Shown one piece after another: positions 8,133 to 16,249 of a DNA stretch of 64,000 bases. This DNA is from Microtetraspora fusca (GTDB lineage: Bacteria > Actinomycetota > Actinomycetes > Streptosporangiales > Streptosporangiaceae), in the NCBI RefSeq assembly GCF_001570365.1, contig NZ_BBYK01000058.1, positions 1-64,000 of the forward strand. The letters run 5' to 3'. The notes below the pieces were generated by a model. That model had not been told where the DNA came from, ran no database searches, and worked only from the letters and a program-made list of their open reading frames with translations. Every line of letters starts with the position of its first letter. Position 1 is the first letter of the stretch. The translations under genes and the position numbers were made by a program.

Positions 8133-8217
8133 GCCTAATGCCTTTCGAGTGCGAAGATGCGTTAGTTATAGCGATCTCTCTTCTAATGTGTCAACGTGCC
8201 GATGTAGCATTAGATCC
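8133..8217. promoter_or_regulatory. Divergent promoter region with repeated CTAATG/CATTAG elements
   Basis: Between the divergent hydrolase and CGNR genes. CTAATGC (8135-8141) and GCATTAG (8207-8213) form an inverted repeat; another CTAATG lies at 8183. On the plus strand TAGCAT (8205-8210) is 7 nt before GTG 8218, fitting a -10 box of a leaderless CGNR transcript. The region is much more AT-rich than its surroundings. The CGNR protein is the obvious candidate to bind here (inference). Confidence 0.55.
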
Positions 8218-8775
8218 GTGAGTGACGTCGTCCCCTTGACCGGCGAGCCCCTGGCGTTGGACCTGGTCAACACCCGCGCGGCCGCCGGCGATCTGATCGC
8301 CACCCCCGACGCGCTGCGCGTCTGGCTCGAACTGCAGGCCGGACGGCTGCCGGACGCCCGCGCCGCCGGGTTCACCGCCGCCGACCTGGCCGCCGTGCAC
8401 GCGGTACGCGACCACACCGCCCGCGCGCTCGATCGCGTCCGGCACGGACGAGCGCCCTCCGCCGCCGACCTGGCGGCGCTCAACGACGCGCAGCGCGCGG
8501 CGCCCGCGATCAGCGAGCTGTCCTGGGAGGAGTCGGCGATCGTGACGCGCCGGCGCCGGTCGGGGCCGGTCGGGGCGCGGCTCGCGGCGGCGCTGGCCGA
8601 GGCCGCCGCCGACCTGCTGGCCGACCCCGGCGTCTCCAAGGTCCGCCAGTGCGAGGCCCACGACTGCGTGATGCTGTTCCTGCCCGCGCATCCCCGGCGG
8701 CGCTGGTGTTCGGCCTCCCGATGCGGCAACCGCGCCCGCGTCGCCCGCCACTATCACCGCGGCAAGACCCTCTGA
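8218..8775 (+). CDS. CGNR zinc-finger / ABATE-domain regulator
   Basis: 185 residues from GTG 8218. The N-terminal ABATE-type part has the usual GEPLALDLVNTRAA; the C-terminal zinc finger reads CEAHDCVMLFLP, then RRRWCSASRCGNRARVARHY, with the four Cys and the signature CGNR. Such proteins are thought to be transcription factors; members are often divergent from the gene they control, here the frameshifted hydrolase. The start is supported by the family N-terminus and by a -10-like box 7 nt upstream. Confidence 0.9.
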   Translation: MSDVVPLTGEPLALDLVNTRAAAGDLIATPDALRVWLELQAGRLPDARAAGFTAADLAAVHAVRDHTARALDRVRHGRAPSAADLAALNDAQRAAPAISELSWEESAIVTRRRRSGPVGARLAAALAEAAADLLADPGVSKVRQCEAHDCVMLFLPAHPRRRWCSASRCGNRARVARHYHRGKTL

Positions 8776-8798
8776 CAGCGCGCGCGGCGACATGGGCC

Positions 8799-8846
8799 GA
8801 GTGAGGTTTTTCCTCCGATCTTGTCAACGTGGTATCGCCGGGGCGG
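8799..8846. repeat. 48-bp direct repeat, copy B
   Basis: Second copy of the repeat at 7197..7244 (5 mismatches, same orientation), just after the CGNR gene. The two copies are 1602 bp apart and bracket one divergent gene pair. Confidence 0.8.
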
Positions 8847-8957
8847 CCGCTGCCACATGATCGGTGTCATGCGTCTTGCGCGACTGCTCCCCCGGCCCGT
8901 CCCAGAGCCGATGCCGCCGGCCCCCGCCCGTCGGCCGGTCCGCGGAATGTCCCGCGC

Positions 8958-9581
8958 ATGCTGACCTCTCCGTTCCCGGCGCGCGGTGACGCGCGGGCGG
9001 CCGACCGGGTGTTCGGGGCGACCGCCGCCACGCCCCGCCGGGCGCGGGCCTTCGTCCGCGCGCAGCTCGCCGGGTGGGGGCTGCCGGAGCTGACCGACAC
9101 GGTCGAGCTGCTCACGTCCGAGCTGGTGACCAACGCCGTCCGGGCGACGGAGGCGGTGGTCGGCCTGCCGGTGGCCTCCTCGGTGTTCCCGGTGGCCCTG
9201 CGGATGGTCGCGCTGCGGCTGGCGCTGTCGGCCGACAGCCTCGTGATCGAGGTGTGGGACGTCAGCGCCCAGGCGACGGCCACGCAGCGGGCCGATCCCC
9301 CGGACGAGCTGCGGGAGGGCGGGCGCGGGCTGACGCTGGTCGGCGCGCTGTCAACGGCGTGGGGGCAGCGGACCGCGCGCGACCGCGGCAAGATCGTGTG
9401 GTGCGAGGTCGCCGTCCCCGCGAGCCCGGCCTCCTCCCCCGTTCCCGCCGCGCCGCTCGTACGGCGGCCGGGTGCGGCGCTCCCGCGGCGCCTGCGGCAC
9501 GCGGGCGTGGCCGAGCGCGCCGACGGCCCGGACGCGCGAACGCTCCGGGGCGTTCTGGAGGGGCTGCGCCGGCTCGACTGA
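8958..9581 (+). CDS. RsbW-like HATPase_c_2 ATP-binding regulatory protein
   Basis: 207 residues from ATG 8958. The single domain is the GHKL fold of anti-sigma/serine kinases: N-box VELLTSELVTNAVRAT and G-box GGRGLTLVGALSTAWGQR. The C-terminal 50 residues are Pro/Ala/Arg-rich and likely disordered. Such stand-alone proteins in actinomycetes control sigma factors or anti-sigma antagonists; no partner gene is adjacent. A longer GTG start at 8829 would lie inside repeat copy B and adds Pro-rich sequence, so the later ATG is preferred. Confidence 0.8.
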   Translation: MLTSPFPARGDARAADRVFGATAATPRRARAFVRAQLAGWGLPELTDTVELLTSELVTNAVRATEAVVGLPVASSVFPVALRMVALRLALSADSLVIEVWDVSAQATATQRADPPDELREGGRGLTLVGALSTAWGQRTARDRGKIVWCEVAVPASPASSPVPAAPLVRRPGAALPRRLRHAGVAERADGPDARTLRGVLEGLRRLD

Positions 9582-9652
9582 TCGGACGCTCGCCGAAGCA
9601 CTCGAAACCGAGGTCGGCGCCTACCTCGCCGCCCGCGACCTGTCCGGGGGGC

Positions 9653-10603
9653 TCACGGACAGGCTCGGGGTGGTCGCTGGCGGTGGCGAGCTCGGACATT
9701 CGTTGGATCCGCGGACACGGGATCAGCGCCGACGATGTTCTGGAACTCACGAACAAGCGGCCTGTCGTCGCCCACGCGGGTGGCGAGTTGGACGGTGCTG
9801 CGCGCGTTCGTGTCAGCGAGTTCAGCGGTCACAGTGCCTTCGGGCAACGGTCGCGTTGCGCCGCGTGGGGCCACGGTGACGCCGATCCCGGCGGCGACGA
9901 GGTGGAGGATGGTGTTCCATTCCGATCCCTCGAAGACGATCTGAGGGTCGAGGAACGCCTCGCGGAAGGGCTGGAGATTCCGTGCATGGGCGCGAGGTCC
10001 GGCGCTCGGAGGGAACAGCACGAGCGGCGATGAAACCAGTTGCGCGGCGGTGACCGTGCCGCTCGCCGCCAACGGATGGGTCGACGGCATCACGGCCAGG
10101 AACTCTTCATCCAAGAGCGGGGTCAGGGTGATGGCATCCCGTTCGTCGGCGTCTCGAACGATTCCGACGTCGGCGGTGCCACGCTCCAATCGGTCCAGTG
10201 TGGTGCTGGTGAACCCTTCATGGAGCCGCACCTGAACCTCCGGCCGATCCTGCGTGAAGGTGCGCAGCGCGGAGCTCAACGCGCCGGCGGCTGAGGAGAT
10301 GAAGGCGACGTCGAGCCGCCCGGCCTCGCCTCGCGCGACGCGCGCGGCCTCGGTCACGTCGGCGGACAGCCGGTCAAGGAGGTCGCGGGCGCGCGGTAGG
10401 AACGTCTCGCCCGCGGCGGTGAGGCGCACGGATCGGGACGTGCGTTCGAAGAGCGTCGCGCCGATCAGTCTCTCAAGCTGGCGGATCTGCTGCGAGAGCG
10501 CCGGCTGAGCGATGCGCAGGCGCTGCGCGGCACGACCGAAGTGGAGCTCGCCGGCGACGGCGACGAAGTAGCGCAGATGCCGGAACTCGACCGGGCTATC
10601 CAT
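9653..10603 (-). CDS. LysR-family transcriptional regulator
   Basis: 316 residues, full length. The winged HTH is at residues 6-65 (FRHLRYFVAVAGELHFGRAA, PALSQQIRQLE, LFERTSRSVRLTAAG) and is followed by the co-inducer domain (LDVAFISSAAGAL to ILHLVAAGIGVTVAPRG). The tail after VGADPVSADP is longer and basic compared with relatives. TAAGCT lies 6 nt before the ATG, a -10-like box for a leaderless mRNA. It is divergent from the GNAT gene, the likely target. This gene and the next read as less GC-rich than the rest of the window. Confidence 0.93.
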   Translation of the reverse strand: MDSPVEFRHLRYFVAVAGELHFGRAAQRLRIAQPALSQQIRQLERLIGATLFERTSRSVRLTAAGETFLPRARDLLDRLSADVTEAARVARGEAGRLDVAFISSAAGALSSALRTFTQDRPEVQVRLHEGFTSTTLDRLERGTADVGIVRDADERDAITLTPLLDEEFLAVMPSTHPLAASGTVTAAQLVSSPLVLFPPSAGPRAHARNLQPFREAFLDPQIVFEGSEWNTILHLVAAGIGVTVAPRGATRPLPEGTVTAELADTNARSTVQLATRVGDDRPLVREFQNIVGADPVSADPTNVRARHRQRPPRACP

Positions 10604-10673
10604 AGCTTCAGCTTATCGATTTCCGCCATTACAGGTATTGGAGTTCTTGATGCGTGCGCTCCACACTTGAACC

Positions 10674-11171
10674 ATGCCTCCCTTGATCAGCGCAGAACCC
10701 CGCATCGAGTCTCTGGCATCCGAAGCCGATGCCGAGGCGTTCCGGCGGATCAACGAGGAGTGGATCAGCCGGCTCTTCACTCTCACCGACGACGATCGCA
10801 AGGTGCTGAAGGATCCCTTCGGGCAGATCGTCGCCCCGGGCGGCGATGTCCTCGTGGCCCGCATCGGGGGCGGAGTGGTTGTGGGATGCGTCGCGCTCGT
10901 CCCCTACCCGAACGAGGTCGTCGAACTGGCCAAGATGGGTGTGACCCCGCAGGCACAAGGGCAGGGCGTCGGGCGGAAGCTCGTTGCGGCAGCGGTGGCC
11001 CGGGCAACTGAGCTGGGCGCCCGGCGCGTCTTCCTCGGCACCAACTCACGACTCGCTCCGGCGATCCACCTGTACGAGGGGGCCGGATTCACCCGCATCA
11101 CCCGCGAGCAACTGCCCGTGGCGGATTACTACGCGCGTGCCGACATCCTGATGGAGCTGCCCCTCCGGTGA
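10674..11171 (+). CDS. GNAT-family N-acetyltransferase
   Basis: 165 residues. The acetyl-CoA pyrophosphate loop is TPQAQGQGVGRKLV (Q-x-x-G-x-G), preceded by the beta-4 strand VELAKMGV and followed by RRVFLGTNSRLAPAIHLYEG and GFTRI. It transfers an acetyl group from acetyl-CoA to an unknown amine. It is divergent from the LysR gene across 70 bp and probably controlled by it. Codon use is less GC-biased at third positions than in surrounding genes. Confidence 0.9.
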   Translation: MPPLISAEPRIESLASEADAEAFRRINEEWISRLFTLTDDDRKVLKDPFGQIVAPGGDVLVARIGGGVVVGCVALVPYPNEVVELAKMGVTPQAQGQGVGRKLVAAAVARATELGARRVFLGTNSRLAPAIHLYEGAGFTRITREQLPVADYYARADILMELPLR

Positions 11172-11667
11172 CTCCGCCGACAACTCTCTCGGATGGATGC
11201 GATTCGCCGCCTCCGGCGGGCTATTGCGATGAGCAGATCGGTCATCTCCCGGACAGGGAAGCTCGCCCTGGCCTCGATTCGCGATTGGCGCCGTCAACGA
11301 GGTCTGTCGGGTGTAGCTCGCGGGTGCCCGCCACGACGAGGAGACGCGGGACGCGCATCATGGCGTTGCGACCGAGCCCGAAGAGGTCCTCGCCCGTGAA
11401 CTCGGCCTCCAGCCTGGGCGTACGCCCCCAGCCGGACGTCGACTTCAGCCCGCTACGCGGCAACGCGTTGAGGGAGCGGCACCACAAGACGGCGGGGCGT
11501 CGGGAATAGGCAAGGCGCCGCCAAGGGCGTGCAGGGCCAGGCCACGATCAGCGGCCCGGACGTTAGTCGCGCGCCGGGTGGGCACGGTGGGCCTTCGGGA
11601 GCCGCTCCGAGGCCGGGCCGTCGTGGCCGCCGCCGGGAGCGGAGGTGAGGCCCGCCGGGAGGCGACC
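11172..11667. other. Intergenic stretch; one doubtful minus-strand ORF
   Basis: About 500 bp without a confident gene. A minus-strand frame at 11242..11487 (81 residues) contains RLEAEFTGEDLFGLGRNAMM and VPRLLVVAGTRELHPTDLVD, which looks protein-like, but I do not recognise it; it could be the rest of a lost gene. A small GC hairpin lies at 11207..11219 (CCGCC, TCC, GGCGG) after the GNAT gene, without a T tract. The plus-strand frames are unconvincing. Confidence 0.35.
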
Positions 11668-12174
11668 ATGGACGCTCGGATCACATTGCGGGTGGACGGC
11701 CGGGTCAGGCCGGTCGCGCTCGACACCCGCACCACGCTGCTCGACGCGCTGCGCGACCACCTGTCGGTCACCTCGCCCAAGAAGGGCTGCGACCACGGCC
11801 AGTGCGGCGCGTGCACGGTGCTGCTGGACGGGCGGCGGGTGGTGAGCTGCCTCATCCTCGCGGTGGCCTGCGACGGGGCCGAGGTGACCACCGCGCAGGG
11901 GCTGGCGGAGGAGGGTGAGCCGCACCCGGTGCAGCGGGCCTTCCTGGAGGAGGACGCCTTCCAGTGCGGCTTCTGCACGCCCGGGCAGGTCTGCTCGGCG
12001 GTCGGCATGCTGGAGGAGGTCAAGGCCGGGCATCCGAGCGACGCCACCGACGACCTGACCGGTCCGGTCACGCTGGACGACGAGGAGATCCGGGAGCGGC
12101 TGAGCGGCAACCTGTGCCGGTGCGGCGCCTACGTCAACATCGTCGCGGCCCTGCGCGAGGAGGCCGAGTCGTGA
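11668..12174 (+). CDS. Molybdenum hydroxylase, [2Fe-2S] small subunit (PaoA/CoxS type)
   Basis: 168 residues from ATG 11668 with GGGAGG 5-10 nt upstream. The plant-ferredoxin-type cluster ligands are in [18 protein letters not shown] and its following SC; the second domain carries [10 protein letters not shown] and LCRCGAY. It passes electrons from the Mo-cofactor site to FAD. It is the first of three overlapping genes (GTGA and ATGA junctions), the usual small-medium-large order of PaoABC-like aldehyde oxidoreductases. No Tat signal is visible, so the enzyme is probably cytoplasmic, unlike E. coli PaoABC. Confidence 0.93.
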   Translation: MDARITLRVDGRVRPVALDTRTTLLDALRDHLSVTSPKKGCDHGQCGACTVLLDGRRVVSCLILAVACDGAEVTTAQGLAEEGEPHPVQRAFLEEDAFQCGFCTPGQVCSAVGMLEEVKAGHPSDATDDLTGPVTLDDEEIRERLSGNLCRCGAYVNIVAALREEAES

Positions 12175-13157
12175 CCCCCTTCGAGTACCTGCGTGCCGAG
12201 GATCCGGCCGAGGCGGTGGCCGCCGTGGCGGGGCGGCCCGGCGCGGCCTTCCTGGGCGGCGGTACCAACCTGGTGGACCACATGAAGCTGGGCGTGGCCG
12301 GGCCCGACCTGCTGGTGGACGTGTCGCGGCTGCCGCTGGACCGGGTCGAGGAGACCGCGGACGGCCTGCGGATCGGCGCCGCCGTACGCAACAGCGACCT
12401 GGCCGCGCATCCGCTGGTCCGTGAGCGCTACCCGGTGCTGGCGCGGGCGCTGCTGTCGGGCGCCTCCGGGCAGTTGCGCAACGTGGCGACGACGGCGGGC
12501 AACCTGCTGCAGCGCACCCGCTGCCCCTATTTCCAGGACGTCACCACGCCGTGCAACAAGCGCGTGCCGGGGTCGGGATGCTCGGCGATCGGCGGGTACA
12601 CGCGCTACCACGCGATCTTGGGGGCGTCGGAGCACTGCGTGGCGACGCACCCGTCGGACATGGCGGTGGCGATGGTGGCGCTGGACGCCGTCGTGGTCGT
12701 GCTCGGGCCGGGAGGCGCGCGCACGCTGCCGCTGGCCGAGCTGTATCGGCTGCCCGGGGACGCGCCGGAGCGGGACACGGTGCTGGAGCACGGCGATCTG
12801 ATCACCGCCGTCGAGCTGCCGCATCTGCCGTTCGCGCGGCGCTCGGCGTACCGGAAGGTGCGCGACCGGGCGTCCTTCAGCTTCGCGCTGGTGTCGGTCG
12901 CGGCCGCGCTCGACCTGGACGGCGGCCGGGTGCGGGACGTACGGCTGGCGCTCGGCGGCGTGGCGCACAGGCCGTGGCGGGCGGCGCGGGCCGAGGAGGA
13001 GCTGCGCGGCGGCCCCGCCACGGAGGACGCCTTCCGCCGGGCGGCCGAGGCCGAGCTGATCGCGGCGCGGCCGCTGCCGGGCAACGCGTTCAAGGTGGCG
13101 ATGACGCGCAACGCGGTCGTGGCGACGCTGCGGGCGCTGGCCGAGGAGGGGCGATGA
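12171..13157 (+). CDS. Molybdenum hydroxylase, FAD-binding medium subunit with extra Fe-S loop (PaoB type)
   Basis: 328 residues from GTG 12171, overlapping the previous stop. FAD-binding motifs are [15 protein letters not shown] and [18 protein letters not shown]. The insertion [22 protein letters not shown] carries the Cys residues that hold an extra [4Fe-4S] cluster in E. coli PaoB; this separates it from ordinary xanthine dehydrogenase and CO dehydrogenase subunits. The C-terminal CO_deh_flav_C domain starts around [20 protein letters not shown]. The overlap with the large subunit (ATGA) indicates one operon. Confidence 0.93.
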   Translation: MTPFEYLRAEDPAEAVAAVAGRPGAAFLGGGTNLVDHMKLGVAGPDLLVDVSRLPLDRVEETADGLRIGAAVRNSDLAAHPLVRERYPVLARALLSGASGQLRNVATTAGNLLQRTRCPYFQDVTTPCNKRVPGSGCSAIGGYTRYHAILGASEHCVATHPSDMAVAMVALDAVVVVLGPGGARTLPLAELYRLPGDAPERDTVLEHGDLITAVELPHLPFARRSAYRKVRDRASFSFALVSVAAALDLDGGRVRDVRLALGGVAHRPWRAARAEEELRGGPATEDAFRRAAEAELIAARPLPGNAFKVAMTRNAVVATLRALAEEGR

Positions 13158-15265
13158 CGACCTGGCGAGGGGCCGTGGGCGTGCCCGCGGCCCGGGTGGA
13201 GGGGCCGGCCAAGGTGAGCGGCCGGGCCGGCTACGCCTACGACCGGCCGGTGGCCGACCCCGCGTACGCGTTCCCGGTGCAGGCGACGATCGCGCGCGGC
13301 CGGGTGGTGTCGATCGACTCGGCGGCGGCGGCCGCGGTGGAGGGCGTGCTGGCGGTGGTGACCCACCGCGACGCCGCGCGCCTGGCCGACACCGAGGACG
13401 CCGAGCTGGCGGTCCTGCAGTCGGACGCCGTCGGCTTCCGGGGGCAGTTCGTCGGAGTGGTGATCGCCGAGACGCCGCAGGCGGCGCGGCATGCGGCCGG
13501 TCTGGTGCGGGTGGAGTACGAACAGCGGCCGCACGACACCGAGCTGCGGGCCGACCGGCCCGGCCTGTACGCGCCGGAGCAGGTCAACGGGGGGTTCGTC
13601 ACCGACACCGACGAGGGCGACGTCGATACGGCCCTGGAGGCGGCGGCGGTGAGCGTCGACCGGGTCTACACGACGCCGATGGAGTTCAACAACCCGATGG
13701 AGCCGCACTCGAGCGTGGCGGTGTGGGATCCGGGCGAGTGGGATGCGGGCGGCGGGTTCGCCGAGGACGCGCGGCTGACGCTGTTCGACTCGACGCAGGG
13801 GCCGCATGTGGTGCGCTCGACGCTGGCGCGGGTCTTCGGCCTGCCGCCGGAACGGGTGCGGGTGATCTCTCCGTACGTGGGCGGCGGGTTCGGGTCCAAG
13901 GGGATGCCGCACGCGCACAACGTGCTCGCGGTGGTGGCGGCGCGGGCGGTGCCGGGGCGGCCGGTCAAGCTGGCCCTGACCCGGCAGCAGATGTTCGCGC
14001 TGGCGGGCCATCGCACGCCGACGATCCAGCGGGTACGGCTGGGCGCCGGTGAGGACGGCCGGCTGACGGCGGTGGCGCACGAGGTGGTGGAGCACACCTC
14101 GGCGATCAAGGAGTTCGCGGAGCAGACGGCCGTCGGGGCGCGGATGATGTACGCGGCGCCGAACCGGCGGACCTCGCACCGGCTGGCCGTGCTGGACGTG
14201 CCGGTGCCGTCGTGGATGCGGGCACCGGGCGAGGCGCCGGGGTTCTTCGCCCTGGAGGTGGCGATGGACGAGCTCGCGCAGGCGTGCGGGCTGGATCCGA
14301 TCGAGCTGCGGGCGCGCAACGATCCGGAGGTGGACCCGGAGTCCGGCCGGCCGTGGTCGGGGCGCCATCTGGTGCGGTGCCTGCGCGAGGGCGCGGTCCG
14401 TTTCGGGTGGGCGGAGCGCACGGCGCCCGGCACCCGCCTGGTCGGGCGCGAACTGGTGGGTCTGGGGGTGGCCGCCTCGACCTACCCGTACTACCGGTTC
14501 CCGGGGTCGCGGGCGGTGGTCGCGTACGAGGGGGGCGGGCGTTACACGGTGCGGATCGGCGCGGCCGACATCGGCACCGGCGCCTGGACTGCGCTGACGC
14601 AGATCGCGGCCGACGCGCTGGGCTGCCCCCTCCGCGCGGTGCGGGTGGAGATCGGGGACAGCGACCTTCCGGCGGCGACGGTGGCCGGCGGCTCGTCGGG
14701 GACGACGAGCTGGGGGTCGGCGGTCGTCGCGGCGTGCCGGGCGTTCCGCCACGTGTACGGGGAGCAGCCGCCGGCGGGCGCGGAGGCCGGCGCGGACATG
14801 CCGGACGATCCGGACGTCGAGCGCTTCGCGATGCACTCCTTCGGGGCGCAGTTCGCGGAGGTCCGGGTGGACGCGGACACGGGCGAGGTCCGGGTGTCGC
14901 GGATGCTGGGGGTGTTCTCGGTGGGCCGGGTGGTCAACCCGCGGACGGCGCGGTCGCAGTTCATCGGCGGTATGACGATGGGGTTGTCGATGGCGCTGCA
15001 TGAGCGGGGCGTGCTCGACCACCGCACCGGCCATGTGATCAACCACGATTTCGCGGAGTATCACATCGCCACCCACGCCGACGTGGTGGACGTCGACGCC
15101 GTCTGGCTGGATGAGGAGGACGTCCACACCGGGCCGCTGGGGGCCAGGGGCATCGGCGAGATCGGCATCGTGGGCGCTCCGGCGGCGATCGCCAACGCGG
15201 TGCACAACGCGACCGGTGTGCGGGTGCGGGACCTGCCGATCACACCCGACGTGCTGCTGCGCTGA
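13154..15265 (+). CDS. Molybdenum hydroxylase, molybdopterin-binding large subunit (PaoC type)
   Basis: 703 residues from ATG 13154. The N-terminal domain is of Ald_Xan_dh_C type ([14 protein letters not shown]). Cofactor loops include [69 protein letters not shown] and [15 protein letters not shown]. The active-site Glu lies in [20 protein letters not shown]. It is shorter than xanthine dehydrogenase large subunits and matches PaoC/YagR. The likely reaction is oxidation of aldehydes to acids; the true substrate is unknown. Maturation genes (XdhC/PaoD type) are not adjacent. Confidence 0.93.
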   Translation: MTTWRGAVGVPAARVEGPAKVSGRAGYAYDRPVADPAYAFPVQATIARGRVVSIDSAAAAAVEGVLAVVTHRDAARLADTEDAELAVLQSDAVGFRGQFVGVVIAETPQAARHAAGLVRVEYEQRPHDTELRADRPGLYAPEQVNGGFVTDTDEGDVDTALEAAAVSVDRVYTTPMEFNNPMEPHSSVAVWDPGEWDAGGGFAEDARLTLFDSTQGPHVVRSTLARVFGLPPERVRVISPYVGGGFGSKGMPHAHNVLAVVAARAVPGRPVKLALTRQQMFALAGHRTPTIQRVRLGAGEDGRLTAVAHEVVEHTSAIKEFAEQTAVGARMMYAAPNRRTSHRLAVLDVPVPSWMRAPGEAPGFFALEVAMDELAQACGLDPIELRARNDPEVDPESGRPWSGRHLVRCLREGAVRFGWAERTAPGTRLVGRELVGLGVAASTYPYYRFPGSRAVVAYEGGGRYTVRIGAADIGTGAWTALTQIAADALGCPLRAVRVEIGDSDLPAATVAGGSSGTTSWGSAVVAACRAFRHVYGEQPPAGAEAGADMPDDPDVERFAMHSFGAQFAEVRVDADTGEVRVSRMLGVFSVGRVVNPRTARSQFIGGMTMGLSMALHERGVLDHRTGHVINHDFAEYHIATHADVVDVDAVWLDEEDVHTGPLGARGIGEIGIVGAPAAIANAVHNATGVRVRDLPITPDVLLR

Positions 15266-15317
15266 GGCCGCCGGGCCTGCGCGCCCAACGGGCCGCGCAT
15301 CCGCCGGCGGGCAGCGG

Positions 15318-15506
15318 GCGACGTAGCCGCCATCGACGGGAAGGGCTACGCCGATGACGAAGCCGGCTCCGGAGCTGCACAGCCACAGGACGGCTTGGGC
15401 GATCTCGTCGGCGGTCCCGAGCCGGTTGATGGGCTGGTTGGCTTCGGCCTCGGCGCGGTCGAGCTCCCCCTTGGAGATCATGTCGCTGACCATGCACGGG
15501 CGGACA
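15318..15506 (-). pseudogene. Short-chain dehydrogenase, C-terminal remnant
   Basis: A minus-strand frame reads VSDMISKGELDRAEAEANQP, INRLGTADEIAQAVLWLCSS and GAGFVIGVALPVDGGYVA. This is the unmistakable end of a classical SDR (the RLGTADEIAQAV helix and the final LPVDGGY). The cofactor-binding N-terminal half and the YxxxK catalytic site are missing. The upstream edge touches, head to head, the truncated cupin gene on the other strand. The natural stop is also unclear, as the frame stays open past VDGGYVAR. Confidence 0.7.
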
Positions 15507-15841
15507 TGGTCCGCTTCGCGCCGGGTGCCCGTACGGCGTGGCACTCGCATGGGCTCGGCCAGACTCTCTACATCGTGGAGGGCGTCGCGCTGATCCAGGC
15601 ACGCGGCGGGCAGCTGATCGAGGCCCACCCGGGCGACATCGTGCACACCCCGCCGGGCGAGGAGCACTGGCACGGCGCTGCCCCCGACCGTTTCATGGTC
15701 CACCTGGCTATGTGGGAGAGCGACGAAACCACCTGGCTGGAGCACGTCAGCGATGCCGAGTACGGCGCCGCGCGCCGTCAGGCGCCGGGCGTTCCGTCCT
15801 GTTCCGGTACTCCTTCCTGCCGGTGGACGGCGGCGAGGTAG
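15506..15841 (+). pseudogene. Cupin-domain protein, 5-prime truncated
   Basis: From ATG 15506 the frame gives MVRFAPGARTAWHSHGLGQT, LYIVEGVALIQARGGQ, EAHPGDIVHTPPGEEHWHGA and MVHLAMWESDETTWLEHVSD. This is the metal-binding core of quercetinase/mandelonitrile-lyase-like cupins, with cupin box 1 (H-x-H, G) and box 2 (PxGEEHWHG). The usual 40 or so N-terminal residues are absent and the codons just upstream are antisense to an SDR remnant. The core could still fold if translated, but it has no obvious promoter or RBS. The 3-prime end overlaps the MerR gene. Confidence 0.65.
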
Positions 15842-16179
15842 GCGTGGATGGCGTCGCGGTTGCGGGCGAGGCAGTCGATGCGCTGCTGGATCCGCTCCGC
15901 CTCGCCCCGCAGCAGACCGACCACGTCGGGGGTCACGCACTCGGGGTGCAGCCGGATGTCGTCCGGCGCGTTGAGGAACGGGAGGATCCTGCGGATGATC
16001 TCGGTGGTCAGGCCGGAGTCGAGGAGCCCGCGGATCTGCTGCACCCGCTGGACCGCCGAGGGGCCGTAGCGGCGGTAGCCGTTCTCGGCCCGCTCGGGAT
16101 GCAGGAGGTCCTGCTCCTCGTAGTAGCGCAGCATCCTCGCCGGGACGCCGGTGCGCCGGGACAACTCTCCGATCTTCAC
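15778..16179 (-). CDS. MerR-family transcriptional regulator
   Basis: 133 residues from GTG 16179 (VKIGELSRRTGVPARMLRYY). The winged HTH is in the first 70 residues (YEEQDLLHPERAENGYRRYG), followed by the long dimerisation helix (IQQRIDCLARNRDAIHAYLA). The effector domain is very short and holds only one Cys, so a metal site is unlikely. ATG 16221 would add 14 residues, but it falls in the divergent operator, so the shorter start is preferred. It is divergent from the MFS gene and probably its regulator. Confidence 0.88.
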   Translation of the reverse strand: MKIGELSRRTGVPARMLRYYEEQDLLHPERAENGYRRYGPSAVQRVQQIRGLLDSGLTTEIIRRILPFLNAPDDIRLHPECVTPDVVGLLRGEAERIQQRIDCLARNRDAIHAYLAAVHRQEGVPEQDGTPGA

Positions 16180-16188
16180 GGCAGCGCT

Positions 16189-16245
16189 CCATGGTGTGAC
16201 GGGGATCGCATTTGCCTTCACATTGATGTGATGGATTCACCATGG
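16189..16245. promoter_or_regulatory. Nested dyads in the MerR/MFS divergent promoter
   Basis: Outer inverted repeat CCATGGTG (16189-16196) and CACCATGG (16238-16245); inner dyad TCACAT-TG-ATGTGA (16218-16231). Both lie between the two divergent starts and are likely binding sites for the MerR dimer. Confidence 0.6.
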
Positions 16246-16249
16246 TCGC

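Noticed and set aside
11207-11219. CCGCC-TCC-GGCGG hairpin as a terminator of the GNAT gene
   Set aside because: Five-bp stem with a three-nt loop and no T tract is too weak in this GC content.
16221-16221. ATG start 14 codons upstream for the MerR protein
   Set aside because: It lies inside the inner dyad of the divergent promoter and adds residues absent from the MerR fold.
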